In this document: positions 48,341-61,273 of the stretch, piece by piece
Position numbering within the stretch: the first letter of the stretch is position 1
Layout of the letters: every line of letters starts with the position of its first letter
Made by a program: the position numbers and the translations under genes
Notes under the pieces: generated by a model
What the model was told of the DNA's origin: nothing
Seen by the model: only the letters and a program-made list of their open reading frames with translations
Databases searched by the model: none
Assembly (NCBI RefSeq): GCF_900218015.1
Contig: NZ_UFQQ01000027.1
Span: 1-61,440, forward strand
DNA: 61,440 nucleotides
DNA from: Rhodopseudomonas pentothenatexigens
GTDB lineage: Bacteria; Pseudomonadota; Alphaproteobacteria; Rhizobiales; Xanthobacteraceae
Direction: 5' to 3'

Positions 48341-49618
48341 ATGACCAAGGCGCTCGACGGCGTTCGCGTTCTCGACTTCACCCACGTCCAGTCCGGCCCG
48401 ACCTGCACACAGCTCTTGGCGTGGTTCGGCGCCGACGTGATCAAGGTGGAGCGCCCCGGCAGCGGCGACATCACCCGCGGTCAATTGCAGGACATCCCGA
48501 AAGTGGACAGCCTGTATTTCACCATGCTGAACCACAACAAGCGGTCGATCACGCTCGACACCAAGAACCCGAAAGGCAAGGAGGTGCTGACCGCGCTGAT
48601 CCGCACCTGCGACGTACTGGTGGAGAATTTCGGCCCCGGCGTGCTCGACCGGATGGGCTTCACCTGGGAGAAGATCCAGGAGATCAACCCGCGGATGATC
48701 GTCGCCTCGATCAAGGGCTTCGGTCCCGGACCGTATGAAGACTGCAAGGTCTACGAAAACGTCGCGCAGTGCACCGGCGGCGCCGCCTCGACCACCGGTT
48801 TCCGCGACGGCCTGCCGCTGGTCACCGGTGCGCAGATCGGCGACAGCGGGACCGGGCTGCATCTCGCGCTCGGCATCGTCACCGCGCTGTATCAGCGCCA
48901 CCACACCGGCCGCGGCCAACGCGTCACCGCGGCGATGCAGGACGGTGTGCTGAATCTGTGCCGCGTCAAGCTGCGCGATCAGCAGCGCCTCGCCCATGGC
49001 CCGTTGAAGGAATACAGCCAGTTCGGCGAAGGCATCGAATTCGGCGAGGCGGTGCCGCGCGCCGGCAATGACTCCGGCGGCGGCCAGCCAGGGCGTATCC
49101 TCAAATGCAAGGGCTGGGAGCAAGATCCGAACGCCTACATCTACGTCATCACCCAGGCGCCCGTGTGGGAAAAGATCTGCGACGTGATCGGCGAGACCGG
49201 CTGGAAGACGCATCCGGACTACGCCACGCCGCCGGCTCGGCTGTCGCGGCTCAACGAGATCTTCGCCCGGATCGAACAATGGACCATGACCAAGACCAAG
49301 TTCGAGGTGATGGAGATCCTCAATGCCGACGACATCCCCTGCGGACCGATCCTGTCGATGAAGGAACTCGCCGAGGACCAGTCGCTGCGCGCTACCGGAA
49401 CCATCGTCGAGGTCGATCACCCGACCCGCGGCAAGTATCTGTCGGTCGGCAACCCGATCAAGCTGTCGGACTCCCCCACCGAGGTGAAGCGCTCGCCGCT
49501 GCTCGGCGAACACACCGATGAAATTCTGCGCGACGTCCTCGGCTACAGCGACGCCCACGTCGCCGAGATCCACGACTCGGGCGCGACCACGCCGCCGCGC
49601 AAGCAGGCGGCGGAGTAA
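48341..49618 (+). CDS. frc: Formyl-CoA:oxalate CoA-transferase
   Basis: Moves CoA from formyl-CoA to oxalate, activating oxalate for decarboxylation. The 425-residue class III CoA-transferase has the nucleophile Asp168 ([15 protein letters not shown]) and the glycine loop GGGQ at 246-249, which marks true Frc within the CaiB/BaiF family. An ACAGGAG ribosome-binding site precedes the ATG at 48341; the longer frame is not needed. The partner oxalyl-CoA decarboxylase is not seen in the window. It follows the GntR gene and precedes a tricarboxylate-type transporter. Confidence 0.93.
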   Translation: MTKALDGVRVLDFTHVQSGPTCTQLLAWFGADVIKVERPGSGDITRGQLQDIPKVDSLYFTMLNHNKRSITLDTKNPKGKEVLTALIRTCDVLVENFGPGVLDRMGFTWEKIQEINPRMIVASIKGFGPGPYEDCKVYENVAQCTGGAASTTGFRDGLPLVTGAQIGDSGTGLHLALGIVTALYQRHHTGRGQRVTAAMQDGVLNLCRVKLRDQQRLAHGPLKEYSQFGEGIEFGEAVPRAGNDSGGGQPGRILKCKGWEQDPNAYIYVITQAPVWEKICDVIGETGWKTHPDYATPPARLSRLNEIFARIEQWTMTKTKFEVMEILNADDIPCGPILSMKELAEDQSLRATGTIVEVDHPTRGKYLSVGNPIKLSDSPTEVKRSPLLGEHTDEILRDVLGYSDAHVAEIHDSGATTPPRKQAAE

Positions 49619-49640
49619 TTGCTGCATCGCTGCACCAGCG

Positions 49641-49663
49641 GACCGCGCGGGCACCGCGCGGTC
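49641..49663 (+). terminator. GC hairpin after frc
   Basis: GACCGCGCGG-GCA-CCGCGCGGTC is a perfect 10-bp stem 22 bases after the frc stop. No T-run follows, so it may be a weak terminator or stabiliser separating frc from the transporter genes. Confidence 0.4.
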
Positions 49664-49828
49664 TGGCTGCGCGCCACCACGGTACTGACTATTCCAATCA
49701 GACTCTCGCTTTGCGACGATTTCGTTTGCAAGCAACGTCAGGTTGAGGGAACATCGCTCGGATAGCAACTGATAAGTGCATCAAGCCGACGGTCAAGATC
49801 GGCGTTCATTCCAAGGGAGAGAAACGGC

Positions 49829-50842
49829 ATGACACGTCGATTAGCTCGTCTTGCGTTTGGCGTCGTGGTGGCGGTCGCCGCGGGCCTTCCGGCCGCTCCG
49901 GCGAACGCGGCCTGGGAGCCGACCCGGCCGGTCGAATTCATCGTTCCTGCCGGCACCGGCGGCGGTGCCGACCAGATGGCGCGGACCATCCAGGGCATCG
50001 TGACCAAGTACAATCTGATGAAACAGCCGCTGGTGGTGGTGAACAAGTCCGGCGGCGCCGGCGGCGAAGGCTTCCTCGACGTCAAGGCGGCGAGCAACAA
50101 CCCGCACAAGATCATCATCACGCTGTCCAATCTGTTCACCACGCCGCTCGCCACCGGCATTCCGTTCAACTGGAAGGATCTCACCCCGGTGGCGATGCTG
50201 GCGCTCGACGAATTCGTGCTCTGGGTCAACGCCGACAAGCCGTACAAGACGGCGCAAGACTACGTCGAGGCGGTGAAAGCGGCGCCGCCCGGCTCGATCA
50301 AGATGGGCGGCACCGGCTCGAAGCAGGAAGATCAGATCATCACCGTGGCGCTGGAGAAGGCTGCGGGAATCAAGCTCACCTACATCCCCTACAAGGGCGG
50401 CGGCGAGGTCGCGGTGCAGCTCGTCGGCAATCACATCGACTCCACTGTCAACAATCCGATCGAGGCGGTGGCGCAATGGCGCGGTGGCAAGTTGCGGCCG
50501 CTGTGCGTGTTCGACGCCGCGCCGATGGACTACGCAGAGCCGGTCGCCGACGGCAAGGCGTGGAAGGACGTCCCGACCTGTAAATCCCAGGGGCTCGAGA
50601 TCGAATACGTGATGCTGCGCGGCATCTTCATGGGCCCCAAGGCCAAGCCGGATCAGGTCGCCTACTATGTCGATCTGTTCAGGAAGGTCCGCGACACCCC
50701 CGAGTGGAAGGACTTCATGAAGAGCGGCGCCTTCAACACCAGCTTCATGACCGGCGACAAATTCGCCAAATGGGTGTCGAACGAGGAGAAGCGCCACGAG
50801 ACGCTGATGAAGGAAGCCGGCTTTCTGGCGCAGGGTAACTGA
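49829..50842 (+). CDS. Tripartite carboxylate transporter binding protein (TctC/Bug type)
   Basis: 337 residues with a signal peptide (LAFGVVVAVAAGLPAAPANA, cleavage near residue 27) and a Bug-family two-lobed body: FIVPAGTGGGADQMARTIQG and VNKSGGAGGEGFLDVKAA bracket the ligand cleft. It delivers a carboxylate to the membrane proteins TctB and TctA encoded next. A GGGAGAG site precedes the ATG. The ligand is unknown; the nearby frc suggests oxalate or a related small di-acid, which is only an inference. Confidence 0.9.
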   Translation: MTRRLARLAFGVVVAVAAGLPAAPANAAWEPTRPVEFIVPAGTGGGADQMARTIQGIVTKYNLMKQPLVVVNKSGGAGGEGFLDVKAASNNPHKIIITLSNLFTTPLATGIPFNWKDLTPVAMLALDEFVLWVNADKPYKTAQDYVEAVKAAPPGSIKMGGTGSKQEDQIITVALEKAAGIKLTYIPYKGGGEVAVQLVGNHIDSTVNNPIEAVAQWRGGKLRPLCVFDAAPMDYAEPVADGKAWKDVPTCKSQGLEIEYVMLRGIFMGPKAKPDQVAYYVDLFRKVRDTPEWKDFMKSGAFNTSFMTGDKFAKWVSNEEKRHETLMKEAGFLAQGN

Positions 50843-50916
50843 CGTGGGCGAGGCTGTGATCGATCAGGGCGGCGCGACACCGGTCGTCGCGCCGCGCCGC
50901 TCCGCCGGGGCAGCCG

Positions 50917-51414
50917 ATGTCCAGCCCGCCTGACATCAACCTCGGCCCGTCGCACAAATCGGTCGAGGCGATCGTCGCCGTGCTGATCGCCGCGTTCGGC
51001 GTCGTCGTCGTGATCGGCAGCCTCAAGGCCGGCATCGGCTGGGGCGCCGAGGGACCGCGCGCCGGCTTCTTCCCGTTCTATGTCGGGCTGCTGATCGTCG
51101 CCGCGAGCGTGATCAACCTGATCAGCGCGCTGCGCGATCGCCACGGCCGCCTGTTCGCCGAATGGGGCCAGCTCGGTCACGTGATGAGCGTGCTGATCCC
51201 GAGCACGATCTTCGTCGGCACGATGCCGTATCTCGGTCTGTATGTGTCCAGCGCGCTGTTCATCGGCTGGTTCATGCGACGGCTCGGCAAATATCGATGG
51301 CACATCGTCCTGGCGGTCGCGATCGGCACGCCGGTGGTCACCTATCTGATCTTCGAGCGTTGGTTCCTGGTGCCGCTGCCCAAGGGTCCGCTCGAGGACT
51401 GGCTCGGGCTCTAG
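50917..51414 (+). CDS. Tripartite carboxylate transporter small membrane subunit (TctB type)
   Basis: 165 residues with four hydrophobic helices: about 18-37 (AIVAVLIAAFGVVVVIGSL), 47-67 (GFFPFYVGLLIVAASVINLI), then two near 90-150. The GPRAGFFPF block is typical of TctB. It lies 74 bases after the binding protein and 18 bases before TctA, in one operon. It is poorly conserved across the family, so the call rests partly on position. Confidence 0.88.
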   Translation: MSSPPDINLGPSHKSVEAIVAVLIAAFGVVVVIGSLKAGIGWGAEGPRAGFFPFYVGLLIVAASVINLISALRDRHGRLFAEWGQLGHVMSVLIPSTIFVGTMPYLGLYVSSALFIGWFMRRLGKYRWHIVLAVAIGTPVVTYLIFERWFLVPLPKGPLEDWLGL

Positions 51415-51432
51415 TGCGGGGACTGATCGGGG

Positions 51433-52959
51433 ATGGAAGAGCTCGCCAATCTGTTTCACGGCTTTTCGGTCGCGCTGATGCCGTTCAACATCCTGGTGAT
51501 GGTGATCGGCATCGTGCTCGGCGTCATCATCGGGGTGCTGCCGGGGCTGGGGGGCGCCAATGGCGTCGCGATCCTGCTGCCGCTCACCTTCAGCATGCCG
51601 CCGACCTCGGCGATCATCATGCTGTCCTGCATCTATTGGGGCGCGCTGTTCGGCGGCGCGATCACCTCGATCCTGTTCAACATTCCAGGCGAGCCGTGGT
51701 CGGTCGCCACCACCTTCGACGGCTACCCGATGGCCCAGAAGGGCAAGGCTGGCGAGGCGCTGACCGCGGCCTTCACCTCCTCCTTCGTCGGGGCGCTGTT
51801 CGCGATCGTGATGATCACGCTGGTGGCGCCGCTGGTGGCGCGGTTCGCGCTGCAGTTCGGTCCCGCCGAGAAATTCGCGGTGTACTTCCTCGCCTTCTGC
51901 AGCTTCGTCGGGCTGTCGAAGGAGCCGCCGTTCAAGACCGTCGCGGCGATGATGGCCGGTTTCGCCCTCGCCGCGGTCGGACTGGATTCGATGACCGGGC
52001 AGCTCCGTCTGACCTTCGGCTACACCGAACTGCTCAACGGTTTCGACTTCCTGATCGCGGTGATCGGCCTGTTCGGCATCGGCGAGATCCTGCTGACGAT
52101 GGAGGACGGCCTGAGCTTCCGCGGCGGCAAGGCCAAAATCAATCTCCGCGTGGTGCTGCACACCTGGCTGGAACTGCCGCGCTACTGGATGAGTTCGCTG
52201 CGGTCCTGCGTGATCGGCTGCTGGATGGGCATCACCCCGGCCGGCGCGACACCGGCCTCGTTCATGAGCTACGGCATCGCCAAGCGGGTCTCGAAGAACG
52301 GCAAGAATTTCGGCCAGGGCGAGATCGAGGGCGTGATCGCGCCCGAGACTGCGGCCCACGCAGCCGGCACCGCCGCGCTGCTGCCGATGCTGTCGCTCGG
52401 CGTTCCCGGGTCGCCGACCGCCGCGGTACTGCTCGGCGGCCTGCTGATCTGGGGCCTGCAGCCCGGACCGATGCTGTTCGTCGAACAGAAGGAGTTCGTC
52501 TGGGGCCTGATCGCGTCGATGTACCTCGGCAACATCGTCGGGCTGGTGATCGTGCTGACCTGCGTGCCGATCTTCGCCGCGATCCTACGGGTCCCGTTCA
52601 GCATCGTTGCCCCGCTGATCCTGGTGCTGTGCGCGATCGGCGCCTACTCGGTGCACAACTCCACCTTCGACGTGATGCTGATGCTCGGCTTTGGCGTGAT
52701 CGGCTATCTGATGAAGAAGTGCAACTACCCGATGGCGCCGCTGGTGCTGGCGATCGTGCTCGGCGACAAGGCGGAAGAAGCGTTCCGGCAGTCGCTGCTC
52801 GGCTCGCAGGGCTCGCTCGGCGTGTTCTTTTCCAACGGCCTGGTCGGCAGCATCATGGTGCTGGCGCTGGTCGCGCTGTTCTGGTCGCCGATCAATGACG
52901 GCTTTTCCCGGCTGCTCGCCGCACGCCGCGAACGTCCCCGCCCCGCGGGAGCGGAATGA
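51433..52959 (+). CDS. Tripartite carboxylate transporter large membrane subunit (TctA type)
   Basis: 508 residues with about 11 membrane helices. The family signature LGVIIGVLPGLGGANGVAIL lies near residues 29-48, and a second GITPAGATPASFMSYGIAKR-like repeat occurs near 260, reflecting the internal duplication of TctA. AAHAAGTAALLPMLSLGVPG is also typical. It carries the substrate across the membrane using an ion gradient. It completes the TctC-TctB-TctA operon. Confidence 0.94.
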   Translation: MEELANLFHGFSVALMPFNILVMVIGIVLGVIIGVLPGLGGANGVAILLPLTFSMPPTSAIIMLSCIYWGALFGGAITSILFNIPGEPWSVATTFDGYPMAQKGKAGEALTAAFTSSFVGALFAIVMITLVAPLVARFALQFGPAEKFAVYFLAFCSFVGLSKEPPFKTVAAMMAGFALAAVGLDSMTGQLRLTFGYTELLNGFDFLIAVIGLFGIGEILLTMEDGLSFRGGKAKINLRVVLHTWLELPRYWMSSLRSCVIGCWMGITPAGATPASFMSYGIAKRVSKNGKNFGQGEIEGVIAPETAAHAAGTAALLPMLSLGVPGSPTAAVLLGGLLIWGLQPGPMLFVEQKEFVWGLIASMYLGNIVGLVIVLTCVPIFAAILRVPFSIVAPLILVLCAIGAYSVHNSTFDVMLMLGFGVIGYLMKKCNYPMAPLVLAIVLGDKAEEAFRQSLLGSQGSLGVFFSNGLVGSIMVLALVALFWSPINDGFSRLLAARRERPRPAGAE

Positions 52960-53074
52960 TTAGCATGCTTGCACGCGATCCCGATCTGATCGATAAGTTC
53001 CACCGCACCGCGCCGCGCGCGGTCGCAAAACCCACGATCGCCGGCTGCTAGCGGCGATGAGTTCAGGATATCCG

Positions 53075-54055
53075 ATGAAAGTCTGTATCTACGGCGCCGG
53101 CGCGATCGGCGGTTACCTCGGCGTTCAGCTAGCCCAGTCCGGCGCGGCCGACGTCAGCCTGGTGGCGCGCGGCGCGCATCTGCAGGCGATGCAGGACAAC
53201 GGCCTCAAGCTGCTGATCGACGGCGAGGAGCGCGTGGTTCGGCCGAAGGCGACCGACAAGCCGGCAGAGCTCGGCGTGCAGGACTTCATCATCATCTGCC
53301 TGAAAGCGCATTCGATCACCGGCGCGATCGATGCGATGAAGCCGCTGCTCGGCTCGCACACCCGCATCGTCACCGCGGTCAACGGCGTGCCGTATTGGTA
53401 CTTCTACAAGCACGGCGGCAACGAATTCGAAGGCCGCACGCTGGAGAGCATCGATCCCGGCGGCCGGCAATGGAAGGAGCTCGGTCCGGAGCGCGGCATC
53501 GGCTGCATCGTCTATCCGGCGACCGAGATCGAGGCCCCGGGCGTGATCCGCCACGTCTATGGCGACAAGTTCCCGATCGGCGAGCCTTCGGGCGAGACCA
53601 CCGCCGATGTCGAGAACCTGTCGAAAGTGTTCGAAGCCGCCGGGCTGAAGGCGCCGATCCTCGACCGCATCCGCGACGAAATCTGGCTGAAGCTGTGGGG
53701 CAACGTCTGCTTCAATCCGATCAGCGCGCTGACCCATGCGACGCTGGACGTGATCGCTTCCGATCCGGCGACGCGCGCGCTGTCGAAGGCGGTGATGCTG
53801 GAGGCGCAGCAGATCGCCGAGACCTTCGGCGTCAAGTTTCGGGTCGACGTCGAGCGCCGCATCGAAGGCGCCCGCAAGGTCGGCGCCCACAAGACCTCGA
53901 TGCTGCAGGACCTCGAGCGCGGCCGGCCGATGGAAATCGATCCCCTTGTCACCGTGGTGCAGGAGATGGGCCGGATGACAAGCATCCCGACGCCCGCGCT
54001 CGACGCCGTGCTCGGCCTCGTCATCCAGCGCGCCAAGGTGGCGGGGCTGTACTGA
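53075..54055 (+). CDS. Ketopantoate-reductase-like oxidoreductase
   Basis: 326 residues with the ApbA/PanE N-terminal NADP loop KVCIYGAGAIGGYLGVQL, the CLKAHSI segment and the catalytic Lys/Asn region LKLWGNVCFNPISALTHATL. The ATG at 53075 has an AGGA site; an ATG six codons upstream is poorer. Besides pantoate synthesis, such enzymes reduce other 2-oxo acids. The position after a carboxylate transporter, with no other pan genes, suggests a catabolic role, which is not proven. Confidence 0.85.
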   Translation: MKVCIYGAGAIGGYLGVQLAQSGAADVSLVARGAHLQAMQDNGLKLLIDGEERVVRPKATDKPAELGVQDFIIICLKAHSITGAIDAMKPLLGSHTRIVTAVNGVPYWYFYKHGGNEFEGRTLESIDPGGRQWKELGPERGIGCIVYPATEIEAPGVIRHVYGDKFPIGEPSGETTADVENLSKVFEAAGLKAPILDRIRDEIWLKLWGNVCFNPISALTHATLDVIASDPATRALSKAVMLEAQQIAETFGVKFRVDVERRIEGARKVGAHKTSMLQDLERGRPMEIDPLVTVVQEMGRMTSIPTPALDAVLGLVIQRAKVAGLY

Positions 54056-54075
54056 CGGTTCACCGTCCCACGCCC

Positions 54076-54187
54076 CGTCATTCCGGGGCGCTCGCGCCAG
54101 CGAGCGAACCCGGAATCCAGAGGTTGTTAGCACGCCTAGTCCATCGAGATTCCGGGTTCGCGCGTTTCACGCGCGCCCCGGAATGAC
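54076..54187. repeat. Dispersed palindromic repeat, family A, copy 3
   Basis: Two hairpins, CGTCATTCCGGGGCG...AACCCGGAATCC and GATTCCGGGTTCG...CCCCGGAATGAC. It lies between the ketopantoate-reductase-like gene and the FAA-hydrolase gene and ends 24 bases before the latter's ATG. Confidence 0.85.
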
Positions 54188-54211
54188 TTCCGAGTTGAGG
54201 AACACTCCGCC

Positions 54212-54997
54212 ATGACCAAATGGGTTCGTTTTCGGAAAGACGGCGCGATCGGGTTCGGCACCATCGCGCAGTCCGAGATCGCCGTGCGCGACGGCGAGAT
54301 GTTCGGCGCCAACAAGCTGACCGGGCAGACGCTGCAGCTCGGTGACGTCGAGCTGCTCAGCCCCTGCGCGCCCGGCAAGATCATCGGGCTGTGGAACAAT
54401 TTTCGCGCGCTCGCGGCCAAGCTCGATCAGTCGATTCCGCCGGAGCCGTTGTACTTCCTCAAAGCCACCACCAGCGTCGCTGCGCATGGCGCCGTGGTGA
54501 ACCGTCCCGCGTCCTACGACGGCAAGGTGGTGTACGAGGGCGAGCTCGGCATCGTCATCGGCAAGCGCGCCAGCAACATTTCCGAAGCCGACGCGGCGTC
54601 GCACATCTTCGGCTACACCTGCGTCAACGACATCACCGCCGCCGATATCCTCAATCGCGATCCGAGCTTCCCGCAATGGACGCGCGCCAAGAGCTTCGAC
54701 GGCTTCGGTCCGTTCGGCCCGGCGATCGCCACCGGGCTCGATCCGATGGCGCTGTCGATCCGCACCATCCTGAACGGCGCCGAGCGGCAGAACTATCCGG
54801 TCGCCGACATGATCTTCGCGCCCGCCAGGCTCGTCAGCCTGCTGTCACACGACATGACGCTGGAGCCCGGCGACCTGATCTGCTGCGGCACCTCGGTCGG
54901 CGTCGGCGTGATGAAGGAACCAGTCAACGCCGTCACCATTGCGATCGAAGGCATCGGCGAGCTGCACAACGAATTCCGCCAGACGGCGAAAGCCTGA
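54212..54997 (+). CDS. Fumarylacetoacetate-hydrolase-family protein
   Basis: 261 residues. The C-terminal two thirds form the FAH fold with metal-binding Glu residues in YEGELGIVIG and the later Asp in CVNDITAADI; KSFDGFGPFGPAIATG is the usual substrate loop. Family members hydrolyse or decarboxylate 2-oxo acids and acylpyruvates in aromatic-compound breakdown. The exact substrate is unknown. A GAGG site lies before the ATG. It is flanked by family A repeats on both sides. Confidence 0.88.
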   Translation: MTKWVRFRKDGAIGFGTIAQSEIAVRDGEMFGANKLTGQTLQLGDVELLSPCAPGKIIGLWNNFRALAAKLDQSIPPEPLYFLKATTSVAAHGAVVNRPASYDGKVVYEGELGIVIGKRASNISEADAASHIFGYTCVNDITAADILNRDPSFPQWTRAKSFDGFGPFGPAIATGLDPMALSIRTILNGAERQNYPVADMIFAPARLVSLLSHDMTLEPGDLICCGTSVGVGVMKEPVNAVTIAIEGIGELHNEFRQTAKA

Positions 54998-55017
54998 CAC
55001 TCTCGCCCCCCAACACA

Positions 55018-56236
<1,219 letters not shown>

Positions 56237-56281
56237 GACGCGCGCGCCGGGTCGGCGCCGCGAACACAGGACGAGCTTGCG

Positions 56282-57250
56282 ATGAAAGCCTATGTCTACG
56301 GCGCCGCCGGCGCCGCCATCACCGAGATCGACAAGCCGGCGCCGAAAGGTCCGCAAGTCCTGATCCGGGTCCGCGCCTGCGGGCTCAACCGCGCCGACCT
56401 CGGCATGACCAAGGGCCACGCGCACGGCGCCGCAGGCGGCGTCGGCGCGGTGCTCGGCATGGAGTTCGCCGGCGAAATCGAAGCGCTCGGCGACGAGGCC
56501 TATGGCTGCAAGGTCGGTGACCGGGTGATGGGCTCGACTGTCGGCGCGTTCGGCGAACACACCCTCGCCGATCACGGCCGGCTGCTGCCGTTGCCCGATG
56601 ACATGAGCTTCGAGGAGGCCGCCACCCTGCCGGTCGCGCTCACCACGATGCACAATGCGGTGGTGGCGATCGGCAGGCTGCGCTCCGGGCAGTCGGTGCT
56701 GGTGCAAGGCGCCAGCTCCGGCGTCGGGCTGATGGCGATGCAGATCGCCAAGCTGAAGGGCGCGCGCCAGGTGATCGGCTCGTCGACCGACAAGGGCCGA
56801 CGCGAGCGGCTGCAGCAGTTCGGCGCCGATCTGGCGATCGACTCCTCCGGCGACGGATGGGTCGACCAGGTACTCGCCGCCACCGGCGGCGCCGGCGTCG
56901 ATCTCGTGATCGACCAGGTCTCCGGCCCGCTCGCCAACCAGAACCTCGCCGCCACCCGGGTGCTCGGCCGCATCGTCAATGTCGGCCGGCTCGGCGGCAC
57001 CCATGGCGATTTCAACTTCGATCTGCACGCCGCCCGCCGGATCGACTATGTCGGCGTCACCTTCCGCAGCCGCAGCGTCGAAGAGGTCCGCGAGATCTTT
57101 CGCCAGGTCCGCGGCGACATCGGGCCGGCGGTCGCGGCGCGCAAGCTGACGCTGCCGATCGATCGGGTGTTCCCGTTCGCCGAGATCGGCGCCGCGTTCG
57201 CGCACATGGAAGCCAATCGGCATTTCGGCAAGATCGTCGTGACGCTCTGA
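56282..57250 (+). CDS. Zinc-independent quinone-oxidoreductase-like MDR enzyme
   Basis: 322 residues of the medium-chain dehydrogenase superfamily, NADPH:quinone oxidoreductase branch. VLVQGASSGVGLMAMQIAKL is the nucleotide-binding AxxGxxG segment near 140. The zinc-ligand cysteines of alcohol dehydrogenases are absent. It lies 45 bases after the nitronate-monooxygenase-like gene on the same strand, probably in one transcript. The acceptor (quinone, enone or enoyl-CoA) is not readable. Confidence 0.88.
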   Translation: MKAYVYGAAGAAITEIDKPAPKGPQVLIRVRACGLNRADLGMTKGHAHGAAGGVGAVLGMEFAGEIEALGDEAYGCKVGDRVMGSTVGAFGEHTLADHGRLLPLPDDMSFEEAATLPVALTTMHNAVVAIGRLRSGQSVLVQGASSGVGLMAMQIAKLKGARQVIGSSTDKGRRERLQQFGADLAIDSSGDGWVDQVLAATGGAGVDLVIDQVSGPLANQNLAATRVLGRIVNVGRLGGTHGDFNFDLHAARRIDYVGVTFRSRSVEEVREIFRQVRGDIGPAVAARKLTLPIDRVFPFAEIGAAFAHMEANRHFGKIVVTL

Positions 57251-57368
57251 CCGCACCGGCCTCGGCCACAGCCTGCACCTAAGAACTATTCGCAGCTCAA
57301 TATGAGTTGCGAACACCTGCCTGCCGGTGCGGCTTTTCTGCGCCGCATCGGGCTGCTAAATCCCCGCC

Positions 57369-58748
57369 ATGAACGAGTTCGCCAGTGCCAAATCCCGCGT
57401 CGCTGCGATTTCCGTCGCGGCGAGCGCCTCGATGGCGGCGGCGAAATTCGCCATCGGCATCGCGATCGGGTCGCTGGCGCTGATCTCCGAAGCGCTGCAC
57501 AGTTCGATCGATCTGGTCGCGACGCTGATCACCTGGTTCGTGGTGCGGATCTCGGACCGCCCGGCCGACGACGCACATCACTACGGCCACGGCAAGATCG
57601 AAAGCCTGTCGGCGCTCGGCGTCATCGCCCTGCTCTACGTCCTGGCCGGCGGCATCCTGGTCGAAGCCTTCAGCCGGCTGCGCGAGGGCGCGCCGCCGCC
57701 GACCTTCTCGTATCTCGCCTTCGCCATCCTGATCGTCGACATCGTCGTCAATCTGTGGCGGGCCTGGGCTCTGCACCGCACCGCGGTCGCGACCAAGAGC
57801 CAGGCGCTCGCGGCCGACGCGCTGCATTTCAGTTCGGACGTGCTGAGCTCGTTCGCGGTGATCGCCGGTCTGGCGCTGTCGGCCTACGGCTTCGCCTGGG
57901 GCGACGCCGCGGCGGCGATCGGCGTCGCGGTGATCGTGTCGATCCTCGGCCTGCGGCTCGGCCGCTCCACCATTCAGACCTTGCTCGACCGCGCGCCGGA
58001 CGGCGTTTCCGAGAAAGCGCGCGACGCGATCGGCGCGGTTCCGGGCGTGGTCGGCATCGAGCGGCTGCGCGCCCGCATGGTCGGCCCGACGCATTTCATC
58101 GACGCCCTGGTCGAGGTGCCGCGCACCTATCCGATCGACCGCATCGACGAGATCAACCGCCAGGCGCAGGAATCGCTCACCGCGGTGTTCGGCGACGCCG
58201 ACCTCACCTTCACGGCGATTCCGGTGGCGCGCGACAACGAGAGCGTGCGCGAGCGGATCATGGTGATCGCGCGCAATTCCGGCCTCGCCGTGCATCACGT
58301 CACGGTGCACGATCTCGGCAACAAGCTGATCGTCAGCATCGATCTCGAGGTCGACGGCGACATGCCGCTGATCGAAGCGCACGACATCGCACACAGGCTC
58401 GAGGATCACATCCGCGACGAGTTCGGCCACGACGTCGAAGTCGACACCCACATCGAGCCGCTGGAGCCCGAGCTACCGCACGGCTCCGACGCCGCGCCGT
58501 CGCGCGTCGAGGAAATCCGCGCGGCGCTGTACGACCTCACCCGCGAGGGCGCGATCCACGACGTCCACAGCGTCCGCGTCCGCGACACCGAGGCCGGCGA
58601 GATCGTCAACTTCCACTGCTACGCCGACCCGTCGATGAGCGTGATCGCGGTGCACGATCAGGTCGACGAGATCGAACGCCGGCTGCGTGCCGAATTCCCC
58701 AGCGTGAAGCGCGTGATCAGTCACGCCGAACCGCCGAATGCGGATTGA
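57369..58748 (+). CDS. Cation diffusion facilitator family transporter
   Basis: 459 residues. Six helices in the first 210 residues carry the metal sites of CDF proteins: SEALHSSIDLVATL in helix 2 and AADALHFSSDVLSS in helix 5, with the HHYGHGKIESLSAL loop between helices 2 and 3. The cytoplasmic part is about twice the normal length, with two ferredoxin-like copies (about 215-290 and 295-365) and a third, partly matching region to 450. It exports divalent metals (Zn, Fe, Mn or Co) by proton exchange; the ion is undetermined. Confidence 0.92.
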   Translation: MNEFASAKSRVAAISVAASASMAAAKFAIGIAIGSLALISEALHSSIDLVATLITWFVVRISDRPADDAHHYGHGKIESLSALGVIALLYVLAGGILVEAFSRLREGAPPPTFSYLAFAILIVDIVVNLWRAWALHRTAVATKSQALAADALHFSSDVLSSFAVIAGLALSAYGFAWGDAAAAIGVAVIVSILGLRLGRSTIQTLLDRAPDGVSEKARDAIGAVPGVVGIERLRARMVGPTHFIDALVEVPRTYPIDRIDEINRQAQESLTAVFGDADLTFTAIPVARDNESVRERIMVIARNSGLAVHHVTVHDLGNKLIVSIDLEVDGDMPLIEAHDIAHRLEDHIRDEFGHDVEVDTHIEPLEPELPHGSDAAPSRVEEIRAALYDLTREGAIHDVHSVRVRDTEAGEIVNFHCYADPSMSVIAVHDQVDEIERRLRAEFPSVKRVISHAEPPNAD

Positions 58749-58963
58749 ACGCGTCGCATCGGTGCGACACCGCAATCGTTCTCGTTTCGGACTCGACTCA
58801 CGAAAAAATGTCGGCGCGATTCACCTTTGGATAAGAATTTTTCCGACGGCCCGAGTCGTTGACTCTCGACAGCCCACTAAAAGTCGATTCAAATCCTAAT
58901 CATGATTCGAACGGCGCTCGCTGCTTCGAACGGGTGCTGACGGATACTTGGTGGGGGCCACGT

Positions 58964-61273
<2,310 letters not shown>

